Positions 1-12,592 are shown, counted from the stretch's first letter. The stretch is 64,000 bases of DNA from Punctularia strigosozonata HHB-11173 SS5 (GCF_000264995.1 NW_006767436.1:657414-721413); one strand, 5' to 3'. Numbers and translations are program-made. The notes: generated from the letters alone by a model not told the origin.

Positions 1-49
1 GCGTTCGTCAGCGCCGCCTGTCCCAGGTAAGCCCTCGGAAGCACTGTAC

Positions 50-743
50 CTGCTCGAGAACAGATGCGGGAGCAACGCTTCCAGAGACGCTCTCCCCGTA
101 CCACTGGCCACTCTGAAATGTACCACCAGCAGCATCCTGCTCCTCGTTTTGTGATTGGGAGTCATCCTCGGCGCCCATAGAGGTTGAACTGTAGTGATCC
201 ATGCCACTGGTCTGTTCAATAGGTGTCGCCGGAGTCGTACTTGTCTCTGAGGACATGGCCAAATGAGGGAATGCCATTTCAACGATGTTTTCGAGTCGCG
301 CCACCCTTGCATGGAGGTCCTGGTCGGACTTGCCAGGGGTATACGCCTTGCATAGTTCGGGCACCTTACGTGCGAGGCACTATAACAGCACCGTAAGCGA
401 GAGGGATCCAAATTGCGCATTGCCTTACGTGCGAGCATGGTATCTGCCTGTCGCACTGGGTTGGGTGCGTTAGGGGCAAGAGTGGCGATTCCACATGTAT
501 TGCGTACCTTCTGCTTGCGCCTATGACATTCGCCACACGAGTAGCTATGCAGCACAATGAGCGCTACGAGACATCGCACTGCTGAACAAGCCCTGACCTG
601 ACTCTTGTCCGAGGCTTTTTCGGCGCAGTAGACGTGCTTGCGCCGCCAGGTCTCCTGGGCGGATCGTCCTCCATCTTCTGGCGTTTGGCTGGCGGGGGAG
701 CAGAGATAGAGGGAACAGGTGACTGTACTGTTGATTTGACCAT
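50..743 (-). CDS. Zn2Cys6 fungal transcription factor, N-terminal part, cut by left edge
   Basis: Exons 743-598, 544-508, 455-429 and 379-50. The last donor (gtacag) opens an intron that runs off the window. Splicing rebuilds a complete binuclear zinc cluster with cysteines at residues 52, 55, 62, 68, 71 and 80 (CX2CX6CX5CX2CX8C). A basic stretch (KKPRTRVSYSC) precedes it and a short leucine/valine heptad region (about 87-105) that could mediate dimerisation follows. The family binds CGG half-sites in nuclear DNA, and most members regulate metabolic genes; targets cannot be read from this piece. The downstream acidic and Ser-rich segment is linker. The ATG at 743 is the first in frame and gives a basic, Pro-rich N-terminus. 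No frame break is visible. The fungal-specific middle domain would lie outside the window. Confidence 0.85.
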
Positions 744-2508
744 GTAGCGCAGTCTTAGAGCTGCAAGAGAACAACGGGCGAAGGAATACCGCGACCGGCG
801 GAGGTGCGCGATAAGTTATGCCTTGGACTTGTGCAATGCAGCAACGTGGGAAACTTTCAACACTGGCCCTTCTCCCGGCGCCCCCCGCTTGGCGGTACTT
901 ATTTCTGACTCACCCCTTGCCATGGGAGGTTGCGACAGTTAATCGAGTCAGATCCTCAGGGAACGAACAGCGGACGCGCTAAATGTATATAAGTTACCAT
1001 GAGTGGGTGTGGGTTCTGTATAACTCCATGTACATAAGGACGGGCTGTCGTCACACCATCGTTTCATCATCCCACAGGGAGCAGCTAAGAAATCGCTTGC
1101 TGCCTTCTTTCACGAGCAATCTCTCGACCGCACATTTGACGCCTGAAATTGCACATGCAAGATTGTGATTATGATAACATCGTTCTCCGGCGAACGATTA
1201 CACTTCTTCATGATGCGAAGAATCTCAGAAGGTTCAAGTACATGGTGGTATCTAACTTTCTTCAATGTATTTTCCGCGTATTCCTATGTTCCGATGATCG
1301 ATTGTCTCAGGGGGATAAGAGGATCAAATTGCCAGCGACCTACATACCAATACTGTGGGTGCCATTCTCGCTATGTGCTCATACACACTGGGCAATGAAT
1401 GAAACCAGAAAGGATACTTAGTCAGATCTGGAATCAGTACTCTATATCAGAGTTTCAGCAGGTTTGCCTATCCCGTATCATCACGGAAAATTCTGCACTA
1501 CCTGACACGATTCGTTTGCTGAGACAGCCGTCTAGGCATTGTCTGTGCGTCTCCCCATGAACGCGAGTCATTTATCGGATACTGTTCTACCAGTTACTTT
1601 GGCGCATTAAGAGCTGTATGAGTCTCCTGCCAACGTCCTGAAGCGTCTACAAATTGTTATGTGGAGCATAGTCTGCTATAGCAGGCAATGGCCGACAATT
1701 GCACGCTCAAATGGCAGCCCTGCATACCTTATGCAGAACCATTATTGGCCTAATATGTGGTAACACTGCCGCGGTCGAATATGAATGGAGCATCTGATCT
1801 CACGGCTGCCCATTTTGACGATAAGTATGTATATTCTAGTTTCTGCTCGAGGGAAATCTATGAGTCCGCGAAAGAAAATCGATCTCGAATCGACCTGATT
1901 TGCTGTTCCTCCGGTGCATAACACGAGCTTCCTACCGGAAGACGGACAATCGCACTCCGACAACAGCCGTTCCCGATACTTACGAGAAATCTTGCTTTTC
2001 CGGGCGCATTCACCACTATCCTATCACGGTGAGGCTCATTGGCTCGGCGACAATATTGGGTCCAGGGACTGTTGCCGTTTATACGGCAAAGAAAGACGAA
2101 GGTATTATGATCCGTGGAACGATATGCAGCATGAAGGGGCTCGAACAAGATGGGGCGAATTGCTAGCCGGCCAGCATATCTATTATCCAGTACGCATGGT
2201 TCAATGCAATCTTCCGGGCACCGACCAGAACACGTCCTCCTTGCCCACGCGTTCGAAAGAAGTTGTTTTAGCAAACGGTGAAACGAGAGTGTCCCAAGTC
2301 ACTACAGTAAGACCTAGTATGCCCACAAAACCAGGTAGTGATATTCGGCCGCCTTGTAGAGAGAGTTGTCTGAGTCATAAGCAGCCAAAGTAATGTTCGT
2401 TAACACGAAAGGCAAGTATGGGCGCCGGGGACAGTCAAGGGCGCTCAAGAGGAAGGCAGCAGAAGACGCGAGATTCCCACGCTTACTTGCTGACGACCAC
2501 CAACCACC
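744..2508. other. Gene-free divergent intergenic region
   Basis: About 1.8 kb between the start codons of the zinc-cluster factor and the RBM42-like gene. Open frames up to 159 codons exist on both strands around 1860-2390, but they overlap each other, have no recognisable motif and show no plausible exon chain. I see no terminal repeats or tRNA. The right end must hold the RBM42-like promoter and 5' UTR. Confidence 0.5.
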
Positions 2509-3262
2509 ATGGACCCCTACTCATCGCAGAACTACTATGGAGGGCAGTACCAGCAGACTGGAGGGGACGTCAATCCGTACCACCTTCCTTACGCCGGACC
2601 TATGTATCCGGTCGCTGGATCATCCTCGTCGACGCATCACGCACCCGTACCAGCCAACGCTTACGAATACGACGTCGGCATCCTAGCTCAGCAAAGCGTT
2701 TACGTACCAGGGGCCGCCATAGACAAGCGCGGTGGTGCAGGCGGGAAGCTCGCAAAGGGCGGGAAGCGTGTCACTGTACTTAGGAAGGGTGGCGGCAAGA
2801 TCTGGGAAGATCAGACGTTGCTCGAGTGGAACCCGTGTAGGTTGCGCGTCGCATATTGTTGTGGTTCGTCTGACATTTTCGACAGCGTGGTTCCGGCTTT
2901 TTGTTGGCGATCTCAGCAACGATGTATCAGACGACGTGCTTGCGAACGCCTTCAACAAGTACACATCTTTCCAGAAAGCACGGGTCATCCGGGATCGCCT
3001 CAGCGGGAAGGCGAAATACGGTTTCGTCGCGTTCTCGGACCCCGAAGACTTCTTGAAGGCTTGGAAAGAGATGGATGGTAAGCGCGATACCATAATCTGA
3101 CCGTCAGGCTCGCTCACGTAACACATAGGCAAGTACGTTGGTAACCGACCTGTTAAACTGAAGAAAGCAGATGATTCTGCCATCCGACCAGTAGAGATAG
3201 GCCACCGCAAGGCCAAGCAGCTGCAGATGGAGCTCAAGAAGAACCGCAAGAAGCCGTACTAG
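2509..3262 (+). CDS. RBM42: RBM42-like RNA-binding protein with one RRM
   Basis: Exons 2509-2836, 2886-3077 and 3129-3262 give 217 aa. The N-terminal half is Tyr/Gln/Pro-rich and disordered. It ends in the motif KIWEDQTLLEW, which in RBM42 proteins sits just before the RRM. The RRM (about residues 111-190) carries RNP2 LFVGDLS and RNP1 KYGFVAF, and a basic tail ends in KKNRKKPY. Family members bind RNA and have been linked to splicing and mRNA handling; the partner here is unknown. Both introns are about 50 nt, and only the chosen splice sites keep the RRM frame open. It is convergent with MED17. Confidence 0.85.
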
Positions 3263-3622
3263 ATGTTTCACATGCGCACCGGCGGTGGAGATGGACAGAG
3301 TACGTTACAGTTCGTGTGGATTGTGGACAAACTCACAATGTCGTTGCAACCTCGTATATATGTCGTTATGTTTATACACGCGTGCTGCGGGGTAGCGTTG
3401 CATTTGTGAGTGGCTCTCATTGTCCAGGACAGCAAGGTCTACGCCAAGATTACAGGTAGAGTCACGGGATTTCCAACACTCGGCATAAACTCTGTCGAAC
3501 CCAACCTAACAGGGACGGGCTCCCTGCGCCTGGGTTGTAAGTCTCTGTGTTCTGATCGCCGGTCCTCCCGACCCGTGTCAGAGACCCTCGCATATTATCG
3601 CGCAGTGATACCTTGAAGTTGC
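3263..3622. other. Convergent 3' intergenic region
   Basis: Holds the 3' ends of the RBM42-like gene and MED17. A short ORF at 3410-3616 has no recognisable motif. Nothing else seen. Confidence 0.5.
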
Positions 3623-5740
3623 TTAGGAAGCTATCGTGAGCATCGGGGCGGAGAATGTGAGAGAGGTGAAATGTACTGACAGTATGCAACCGTCCCATCG
3701 TCCAACGGCCCGACCGCTCAGCAGGTCAACGAACCACGTTCCGCCCAATGTTTCGCAGAGCTCCTTGCCAGTATCACGTATACTGCCAAGAATGCATTGC
3801 TCAACCTCGTCCGTGAGCAGCTGATTAAGCTGCGGAATGGACGCAACGGGCAACGTCGCATGCGGCAAGTGGGCCGTCAACGTTGATGGCGAACTGAATG
3901 TGAAGCGAATTGTGTATCTAGTGAACAAGACATCAAAATTGTGTCTAGAACCTAATGGGCAAACCACTTGCCGATTGTCGATTCTTAGTAGCGTCTCACC
4001 ACCAATTTTCAGCGGGGAGTAGCTCTCCAACAGCTTGACCAACTGCTCCCCACTCTCCCCAGCGGCGACGAATCTCGACGTGCATGGGATGCCGGCGCTC
4101 TGCAGGGCATCGCATACTTTCCTTATTTCCTTCGTGAATCTGTCCAAGAATTCCTCGTATTGCAACAAATCGATTATCGGTTGCAGGATGGCGGGGCCGG
4201 AAGGCTGCCCTGATTGAGGTGCAGGCTGGACAACGCCGGTAACGCCGAGCCGCCTCATTTTGAGATAAGTATGACTGCGCAGTAGCAGGAGGTTGAGCGC
4301 TGCGTAAATCAGATCGGCGCGAGCATTCGAGGCGTTGGAGTCGAGTGTTTGTTCTGAGGACGACGCAGTCTGGCCCTCCTCGCCATCAATGTCAATCTGC
4401 TTACATGTCAGTGGATCGCTGTGAAAGTTATTGAATCCCGCCGACCATTTCGAAACGCAGCTCAGTGTCCTGAGCTGCATCCACAGCAACAATGCGTTCC
4501 GATACTCGCGCGGACGCTGTAGGCAGATTGCTGGCCTCGCGGATCAATGCGGCAAAGATCTCCTGTTCGACTATCTCTCTTTGAGCGGTTCGGAGAGTTT
4601 CGCTGAGGCTTTCTGCTCCTTGGAGTACGAGCCGGCTATGAGAGACGGACAGGGAATTGCTTGACCTTCCAGTCGACAGCGACACTCGCATCCGGGTTCG
4701 ATGCCGATGAGGAAACACCATAGCACTAGACGTCATTTCATACGTCGCAAGATGCCCGATGGCGCGACGACGGAAAAGAGCGGGAGCTGTTTGTAACCAT
4801 TTTTAGCCACCGCGTTTCATGCATATAGAGATGTTGACCAACATTCCTCCAGGCCGTACGAGATCAGAAAATCCTTCGACGTCCTTTCCGCGGCCTTCCC
4901 CATGGCAGAACCGAACGGGAGCGGTGCAGGGATCAAGTTCCAGTTGTCTGCACGGAGCTTGAGCGCGTCCACCCAGTACTTTTCGCTGCGATCTCTGGCC
5001 TTCTCCATCTGTTCCGCCTCCGACTTCAGTATGTTGGCTGCGTTACGAAGGGCCTCATCCTTTGCACCGACGACAAGCTGCGCATCGAATGCCTGAACGG
5101 ATGGAATAGGAGGCGGTTTCGACACCACCGTGGCTGCCAGCGAAGTAGTTGTGATGGACCCGGCGGGTACACCGGCGGCGATCATTTCCGAGGGTCCAGA
5201 GTTAACCTGACCCGTAGTTGCAAGCAGAGCGGTGAGGAGATCTCTCGCAAGGACCATCTCCGAGTGAGCTGCGCTGGGCTGTGATGTTGAGCGATCGCTT
5301 GCGACTCGACTGGGCCTGAACATACTGGAGATGAGGGCCGATCTCCGTGCGTAGCTGGGACAGTTCCTCCGGAGTCATCGGCTGGTTAGACGCGTTGCCG
5401 CTGTCTTGTTTCTCGGTGTTACGTTCCTTGCCCTCCAGTTCATTCTCGCGGGTGAACCCTTCGAGAACTGCGCGTTTACTGTCCTTGCCAAAGAAATCCA
5501 CGCCGCGCTCAACAAAGATACGACGGAGATTCTTTCCCAGAACCGTTGCTGGGTCGTCGCGCCTGAGCGTTCCTCACTTTCAGCATAATATGGTCAAGTA
5601 GTGGCGCGGCATGCATACGGTTCGTATATTTGCTGGCCGTCCGGGGTAATATCATACAGTACTGGTATATGTTCTCCATCATCATCTTTCCATGGTCTTT
5701 CTAGAGAAAGCCGCAAGTCCTTCCAAGAGCTTTCGTCCAT
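3623..5740 (-). CDS. MED17: Mediator complex subunit 17
   Basis: Exons 5740-5619, 5562-5326, 5273-4843, 4786-4446 and 4396-3623 give 634 aa. Med17 (Srb4) is the core head-module subunit of Mediator and is needed for RNA polymerase II transcription. Recognised blocks in order: N-terminal LSLERPWKDDDGEHIPVLYD followed by GQQIYEPRDD, then NLRRIFVERGVDFF, then a helical region with ARDLLTALLA, then KYWVDALKLRADNWNLIP, then the FRRRAIGHLATYE and HRTRMRVS segments, and a C-terminal domain ending after WFVDLLSGRAVGRWDG. Length and block order fit fungal Med17. Intron 3 (4842-4787, donor gttggt) contains a 19-nt block also found in a P450 intron. The start is head to head with RPL5, 317 bp apart. Confidence 0.95.
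4805..4823 (-). repeat. 19-nt block shared with a P450 intron
   Basis: Same sense-strand block as at 32345-32363, inside MED17 intron 3 in the same orientation and at the same distance from the 5' splice site. The flanking intron sequence is not similar. Confidence 0.75.
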
Positions 5741-6057
5741 AGAGCAGCACTATTGTCTCAGAATCGGGATGGAGAAGCTCGAGGTCAAGCGCGGGTTTCA
5801 GCGCGTCAGGGCGTACACTGCCTCCGCACTGACAGTGAATTTTCCGTCCCCCACCTGCGTCCCTCCCAGAAGATTCGGTATACTCCCGCCCGGTCCTCCA
5901 AGGTGAGCTCAAGGCCCGTTATTTGCACTTCGGAGGCCCTGCAGGCAGTGATGTTGCTCGTACACGAACTTTGGTTACAAAATCTGGATGGAATACAATG
6001 GATCGACTCGGCCCAGTATGGATGTACCCCGACCGGTGCTGACTGCGATCCGCTTAG
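5741..6057. promoter_or_regulatory. Shared divergent promoter region MED17/RPL5
   Basis: 317 bp between the two start codons, so it must contain both 5' UTRs and both core promoters. ORFs crossing it on both strands are shadows. I do not see a clear TATA box. Confidence 0.5.
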
Positions 6058-7206
6058 ATGCCCTTCGTCAAGAAGCAAAAATCCGACGCCTACTTCTCTC
6101 GGTACCAAGTCAAGTACCGCAGGAGGCGGGAGGGCAAGACCGACTGTGAGCACCAGTTCGATTGCACGCAATATTCAGCATGCTAATGACCTTTGTCCAG
6201 ACTACGCCCGCAAGCGGTTGATCACCCAGGCGAAGAACAAGTAGTATGTGCTGTCTACCCCCGGCGTTGAATCAATCCCTAACGTACCCCTAGCAATGCC
6301 CCGAAGTACCGCCTTGTCGTTCGCTTCACCAACAAGGACATCATCGTCCAGGTCGTCTATGCGCGCCTCCAGGGTGACTTCGTCCTCACCCAGGCGCACT
6401 CTCGGGAGCTCCCTCGCTACGGCATCAACCACGGTCTGACTAACTGGACTGCCGGTATGCAACCTCAATCGTCTGGATTGGGTTTTCAGGCGACTGACTG
6501 CATCGCAACCAGCCTACGCTACTGGTCTCCTTGCTGCCCGCCGTGCGCTCACCAAGCTCGGCCTTGCGGACAAATACGCTGGTGTTGAAGAGCCCGATGG
6601 CACACTCACCATGACTGAGGCCCTCGATGATGAGGACGCACCCCGTCCCTTCAAGGCCTACCTTGATGTTGGTCTAAAGCGTACTTCGACCGGTTCCCGA
6701 GTGTTCGGTGCGCTCAAGGGTGCCAGCGACGGTGGTATCTACATCCCCCACAACGAAAAGCGCCTGCCCGGATACGACGTGGAATCCAAGGAACTCGACG
6801 CAGAGGTGCTCAAGAAGTATATCTACGGCGGCCACGTTGCGGAGTACATGGAGAGCTTGGAGGAGGAAGATGACGAACGGTACGTCATTCCAGCTCACGC
6901 GTAGTGTCTTCAGCGTGTTCATGCTTGTCATGTAGCTTCAAGAAGCAGTTCTCGACCTACCTCGCCGATGGCGTCGGATCCGAGGATATTGAGGAGATCT
7001 ACACCAACGCCTACGCCGCGATTAGGGAGGATCCCACCTTCAAGCCCACCGAAAAGACGAAGGACTGGGCGGCGGAGAGCAAGAAATACAGGACTCCCCG
7101 CTCTACCTACGCGGAGCGCAAGGCTCGCGTCCAGGCCAAGATCGAAGCCTTCCAGGCGAATGGCGGCGAGGCCATCGAAGAGGATGAGGAGGACGACGAC
7201 GAGTAG
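6058..7206 (+). CDS. RPL5: 60S ribosomal protein L5 (uL18)
   Basis: Exons 6058-6145, 6201-6243, 6294-6454, 6513-6879 and 6936-7206 give 309 aa, close to the eukaryotic family length. uL18 binds 5S rRNA and enters the pre-60S subunit as part of the 5S RNP. Signatures include the start [20 protein letters not shown], the [16 protein letters not shown] segment, [31 protein letters not shown] and [10 protein letters not shown]. The C-terminus ends in an acidic tail (EEDEEDDDE). Two of the first introns fall within the first 45 codons. No frame breaks. Confidence 0.97.
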
Positions 7207-7761
7207 ATATTTTCGGTTTCGGATTGTACACTGCGCATATCCCTGCCATGCTTATGCATATGCACGCTATGTTATTACTCGCGCAACACGCCATGCGATG
7301 ACACGCAAACGGGGCACGTTCTGAGCATCCTCGACTTCGATGGAAGCAAACACGTAAGGCAAAACGCAGACTGATTACACCTTGACGAGACGCGCGATCG
7401 GCTAAGGCGTCACGTGCACTACTGGGGCCATTACTCGGCGGTGCGCAGGCCTGTCCCGTCGTCGCTTAACTCTTACAGTCACTCCAACCATAGCGAACAG
7501 TCCGCGCCTACGCCTAGGCACCCACTCCATCCTCCCACTCGCCCTACAGGGCAAGCCATCCAAGTCTCACACGTTTTCTCCAACTTCCATGTGAGTTGCT
7601 CATCCTGACGTCGCTATACCACCAAACTCAGCCCGGACAGCCCCGACGCTGGAACCCTTAGATATAAAATCATAAAAACAAGGAAAATACTCTAAACCTC
7701 GAAACATTGCTTACAACGCACACCCGGCGGGTCCACGCATCCGTTCGTATTCACGAAAGAC
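7207..7761. other. Intergenic region, RPL5 3' end and SSD1 promoter
   Basis: The stretch 7490-7570 is strongly pyrimidine-rich (CCCACTCCATCCTCCCACTC), a common leader/promoter feature of highly expressed fungal genes. No gene recognised. Confidence 0.45.
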
Positions 7762-10700
7762 ATGTCTGATCAAGTCAACACGGCGCCGAAGAAGGACGAG
7801 AAGAAGCCCCAGTCGGGCGGTGGTGGGGGCGGCGGGAACAGAGGTCCTCGCAGGAACAACAACAAATCGGGCGGAGGTGGAGGCGGCGGCGGGCCGACTT
7901 CGCGCCCATCGTCCAGTGCAAGCAACAGGAAGACTCCCGCGCCCGCCGGCGAGTCTGGATCTGAGGCTCCGAAGAAGGATAATCACAATAGAAACGCTTC
8001 ACGCGGCCGCGGTGGAGGCGGAGGCCGTGGCCGTGGTGGGGCAAACCGCAAGCCGAGTCGTCAGGAGAAACCCGGGTCTCAGGTCGCTAACGGCGCCAAA
8101 GGGAACGAACAATCGCCCCCTCCTGGCATTGCTGCTCCAGCTCCAGCGCAGGCAGTCGAGGGCAGCGTCGCTCTTTCGTCGCTGCAACGTGTCATCAACG
8201 ACTTGAAGACCGCTTCACCGCCCCAGCCCGCGCCTATCTCTCAAAGCAGCTCGTTTGGATCTATCGCCAACGCGGCGCCGCCCCAACCCGCCATTACGTC
8301 CAACCTCCCGGTGAACGCACCGCCCTTCCAGCCCGGCGCTGGCAGGTACCCCGGCTTGGCGGCGGCGGCGGAACAGCCGCCCAGGCACAGGAAAGCGGCG
8401 TCCATGGGCCCTTCTCTCTCTAGCAATTTCAACTCCTACTCGCCGCATCTTGGTGCCATGATGGAGGATGCAGAGGACGGCTTCGGCGAGGCTTCCTTCG
8501 AGGAGGGCGAGATCCAGGAGGCGCAGTACCGCCAGCCCGGCCATCAGCCCAGGGCTCAATCTCAGAGCTTCGTTGCCCCTCGCTTTGCTGCTCTGGCTGC
8601 TCAGCAGGAGCAGGCTGAGGTCGTGGGTCCGTCGGGCCGTCCACAGCTCGCACCTGGATTCTCCTTCGGTGCCAGGAGGCAGCCCAGCAGCGGGATGCCT
8701 CTCGGCCCTGCTATCAGCGAGGAAGATGCTGGCTTCCAGTTCCCGCAGCCTCAACACAACTTCGAACACGATGCGGGCCACGAGGGAAGGCGCAACGAAA
8801 ACAAACCGGAGATCGGTGGCCTCATGGCGGAGCAGGTATGTCCACCTTCTCTCTTGGCTATGTGCCCCGTAACTCAAAGTACCTTGTCAAGATCGCGATT
8901 CAGAACCAGATCGAGGCACTTCAGCAGCAGCAGCACGCTCTGTACCAACAACAGCTAGCGTCCCACCAGGTTCTGGCCGGTCTCGCTCCTCCGCGCGGTG
9001 GCGCTCATCGCCGCGTGCAAAGCAACGTGCCGATGAGCATGGCCACCGGAAACTTCGGTGGTTTGGGTAACGCCCAGAATATGCTCAGTCAACTAGGCGC
9101 GCTCGGGCCTCTCGGCATGCCCATGCCTAATGATGCCCAAGGTGTCCCTCGCGGTCATGGAAGGCGCCACAGTGTTAACGTGGTGAACAAGACTACCGGC
9201 CCTGGAGCCTCTATCAGTTACAACAACCCCTTCGCACCCCAGGACGGGTTTGACGATGGTTTCTCTGCACCTAACTTCGCCGGCGGACATTCCCGTCAGG
9301 CGTCCCGTGCTGACTCCAGCTGGCGCATTAGTGAGTTTGATCCTCATTCATTCGTGTCGCGTTATCGATCGTGCATACCACTAGATGGCGGTGTTGGCGG
9401 AGTACAGACGAACAACAATTTTGCTGCGGATCTTGCGCAAGCGCAAGCACAACTTCAGAGTCTTCAGCAGTTCCGCGCTGCTGCTGGTGGCCATCATCAC
9501 AAAATGCCGTCCTTCAGCTTCCCGAACATGCTCCCCAACATGATGGCGGCCAACATGATGGGCCTGGGCGGCTACAACCTTTTGCAGCAGCAACAGCAGC
9601 AGTTCCAGGCTCAGCTCCAACAGCAGTCGAACCAGCCTCAGCGCAAGTCGCTCTTCGCCCCGTACCTCCCGCAGGCGTCTCTTCCCCCTCTTCTCGCTGC
9701 GGGCAAGCTCGTTGTCGGTATTCTGCGCGTCAATAAACGCAACCGTTCGGACGCATACGTCGCGACGGAGGTGCTTGATGCCGATATCTACATCTGCGGT
9801 TCGAAGGACCGTAACCGCGCACTGGAAGGCGACATCGTCGCAGTCGAGCTGCTCGACGTCGACGAGGTCTGGGCCACGAAAAAGGAGAAGGAAGAGAAGA
9901 AGAGGAAGAAGGAAGAAAACGCAGCATACGAGCCGAAGTCCGCAGCCGGACGGAAGGACGATAAGAAGAAGGATGACGTCGAGGTGGAAGGCCAGGGCCT
10001 GATGCTCTTCGAGGATGAAGAGGTCACTGACGAAGTTAAGCCGCAATTTGCTGGCCACGTTGTCGCGGTTGTGGAACGGATGCCAGGCCAGCTCTTCTCT
10101 GGTACTCTTGGTCTGCTGCGCCCGTCCTCTGCGGCGACCAAGGAGAAACAGGAGGCCGAGAGGCGCGAGCGCGAGGGTGATCGTGGCGATGAGCCCCGTC
10201 GTCCCATCGAGCGCCCGAAGATCGTATGGTTTAAGCCGACGGACAAGCGCGTGCCCTTGATTGCCATCCCTACTGAGCAGGCTCCTGCCGATTTCGTCCA
10301 GAACTCGGAAGCCTACGCCGACAAGCTGTTTGTCGCTTGCATAAAGCGTCACCCTATCAGTTCGCTGCATCCATTCGGTACGCTCGTTGAGGAGCTCGGG
10401 CCTATTGGCGACATCGAGGTGGAAACGAGCGCCCTACTGAAGGATTGCAACTTCCCGACCGAGGAATTCACTGAAAACGTACTCAAGTGCCTCCCGCCGA
10501 CGCCGTGGACCATCCCCGAGCACGAGCTGAAGAACCGTCGGGATCTACGTGACCAGCGCGTGTTCACCATCGACCCGGATACTGCCAAAGACCTCGATGA
10601 TGCCCTTTCGCTCAAGGCAAACGACGATGGGACGTTCCAGGTCGGCGTACACATCGCCGATGTCTCCTACTTCGTCAAGCCTAATACCGCCCTCGACCGC

Positions 10701-12592
10701 GATGCACGTAAGAGGGCTACCAGCGTCTACCTCGTGCAGCGTGCTGTGCCGATGCTGCCTCCGGCCCTTTCAGAGGAGATGTGCAGTCTCAAACCTGGGC
10801 AAGAACGTCTGGCCTTCTCTGTCCTGTTCACCGTCACCAAAGACGGCAGAGTTGTGGACAAATGGTTCGGCAAGACGGCCATCAAGTAAGTCGCAATTCT
10901 CAAAACCTGAAGTTGAAATACTCACATCTCTTGATAGATCCGCGGCGAAGCTTGCGTACGCCGATGTTCAGAATGTTCTCGATGGGAAACCACTTGGCGG
11001 CGTTCCGGTTACTCCGGAACACGGTGCCTCCGATCTCGAGCACGACCTGAAGATTTTGCAAGACCTCGCTAAATTGCTGAAGGAGCGGCGCACCCAGAAT
11101 GGCTCTATGAGCCTGCAATCTATCCGTTTGAAGTTCACTCTCGATAAGAATGGCCTGCCTATCGACTGCGCTCCCTATGAACGCTACGATGCGCACAGCC
11201 TTGTGGAAGAGGTTCGTCTCCATTTCACGTTCGTTCGCGCTTCAGAATCGTGCTGAAAGACGGACGTCTCAGTACATGCTTATGACCAACATTGCGGTCG
11301 CCCAACATGTCGCCGTTCATCTGCCGGAACAAGCCTTGCTCCGTCGTCATGACTCGCCTTTGGAAAGACGCCTCGTACGTTCAATATTTTCTATATTTCA
11401 TACAGGTTTCTAACGAGTGCGTGTTACAGAAAGCGTTCCAAGAGCGCGCCAAGGAAGGTGGTGTTGAGATAGACATATCCACGGCTGGATCTATCATGCG
11501 GTCATTCGACGCCATCAAGGATCCCGTCGCGCGTAGGACGCTCGAGATGCGCTTCTTCAAGTGCACCCAACGTGCGAAGTATTTCTGTACGGGCATGCTC
11601 GACATCGCCAAATACGGACACTACGCACTCAACGTTCCGCTGTACACGCACTTCACCTCACCCATCCGCCGTTACGCGGATATCCTCGTCCATCGCCAGC
11701 TTGAATCGATTCTGCAAAGTGGCAGTGAGTGTTTGAGATTCCGCCGCAGCACACATGGCTGATCGTGTTCGTTCTCAGACGACCCCAAGTTCGCTATGGA
11801 TCGCGATGCTGTCGCTAAGATTGCCCAGCAGTGCAACATGTAAGCTGTGCTCCGTCCTTGGGAGGTCGAATGCCGTGCTTACCCGTTCTGTAGCAAACGC
11901 GACTCTGCCAAGCTAGCGCAGGAGCAATCGGCTCACCTTTACCTCTGCGTTCTCGTGTCCGACCTCACTCAACGATACGGCCCCGTCGTGCGCCAAGCAA
12001 AGGTGGTCGGCGTGTTGGACGCTGCCTTCGACGTGTTGGTGCCCGAGTTCGGTATCGAGAAGAGGGTCCACATTGACCAGATGCCGATCGAAGTACGTGC
12101 ACAACAGTACAATTGTTACGATCTAGTGCTAACGTTCTTATCCAGAATCACGTCTACGAGGAGCACAATCACACGTTGCAGATCTACTGGTCTAACAAGG
12201 ACGTCATCACCTGGCTCGCTGAGAACAGCGACGACGAGCATCTCAAGAAGGTCAAGCAGACCGCCGAGTTGCACGCACAGAAGATGGAGGTCTCCACGCA
12301 CTCCGTCTACGACGAGAAGGCCCTGTTCGACGAGGACGACAACGAGGACGACGAGATTGTACTGGGCAGGCCCGACGGCCCCGTCGAGGAAGAAGAACCG
12401 TCGCACCAGCGCATGCTCTCCAAGGTAAAGGCCAGGCCCGAGTTCGAGGGGCTGAAGACCACGCCGTCTGGACACAAGATCCAGGAGATCCGCGAGCTCA
12501 TGACGGTGCCGGTTATCATCACGGCCGACCTCACCAAGAGTCCGCCGGTCATCAAGGTGTACAGTGTCAACCCGTACGCAGAGCAGAAGTAA
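7762..12592 (+). CDS. SSD1: SSD1/Dis3L2-type RNB-domain RNA-binding protein
   Basis: Exons 7762-8835, 8892-9330, 9385-10885, 10938-11211, 11273-11374, 11430-11724, 11779-11839, 11894-12092 and 12146-12592 give 1463 aa. The first roughly 630 residues are low complexity (Gly-rich, Gln-rich, a LLQQQQQQF run), as in Ssd1. Cold-shock-type OB folds follow (GKLVVGILRVNKRNRSDAYV; DRNRALEGDIVAVELLD), then an RNB domain from about residue 890 (VFTIDPDTAKDLDDALS) to SPIRRYADILVHRQLES. In yeast, Ssd1 binds mRNAs for cell-wall proteins and acts in the Cbk1/RAM pathway without nuclease activity. Here the catalytic Asp pattern (D-x5-D-L-D-D) is present, so activity is possible. Intron 9331-9384 is 54 nt and stop-free, so retention would stay in frame. 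Confidence 0.95.

Noticed and set aside
1858-2393. Overlapping 138- and 159-codon ORFs on opposite strands
   Set aside because: No motif, no splice chain and mutual overlap; likely chance ORFs in intergenic DNA.
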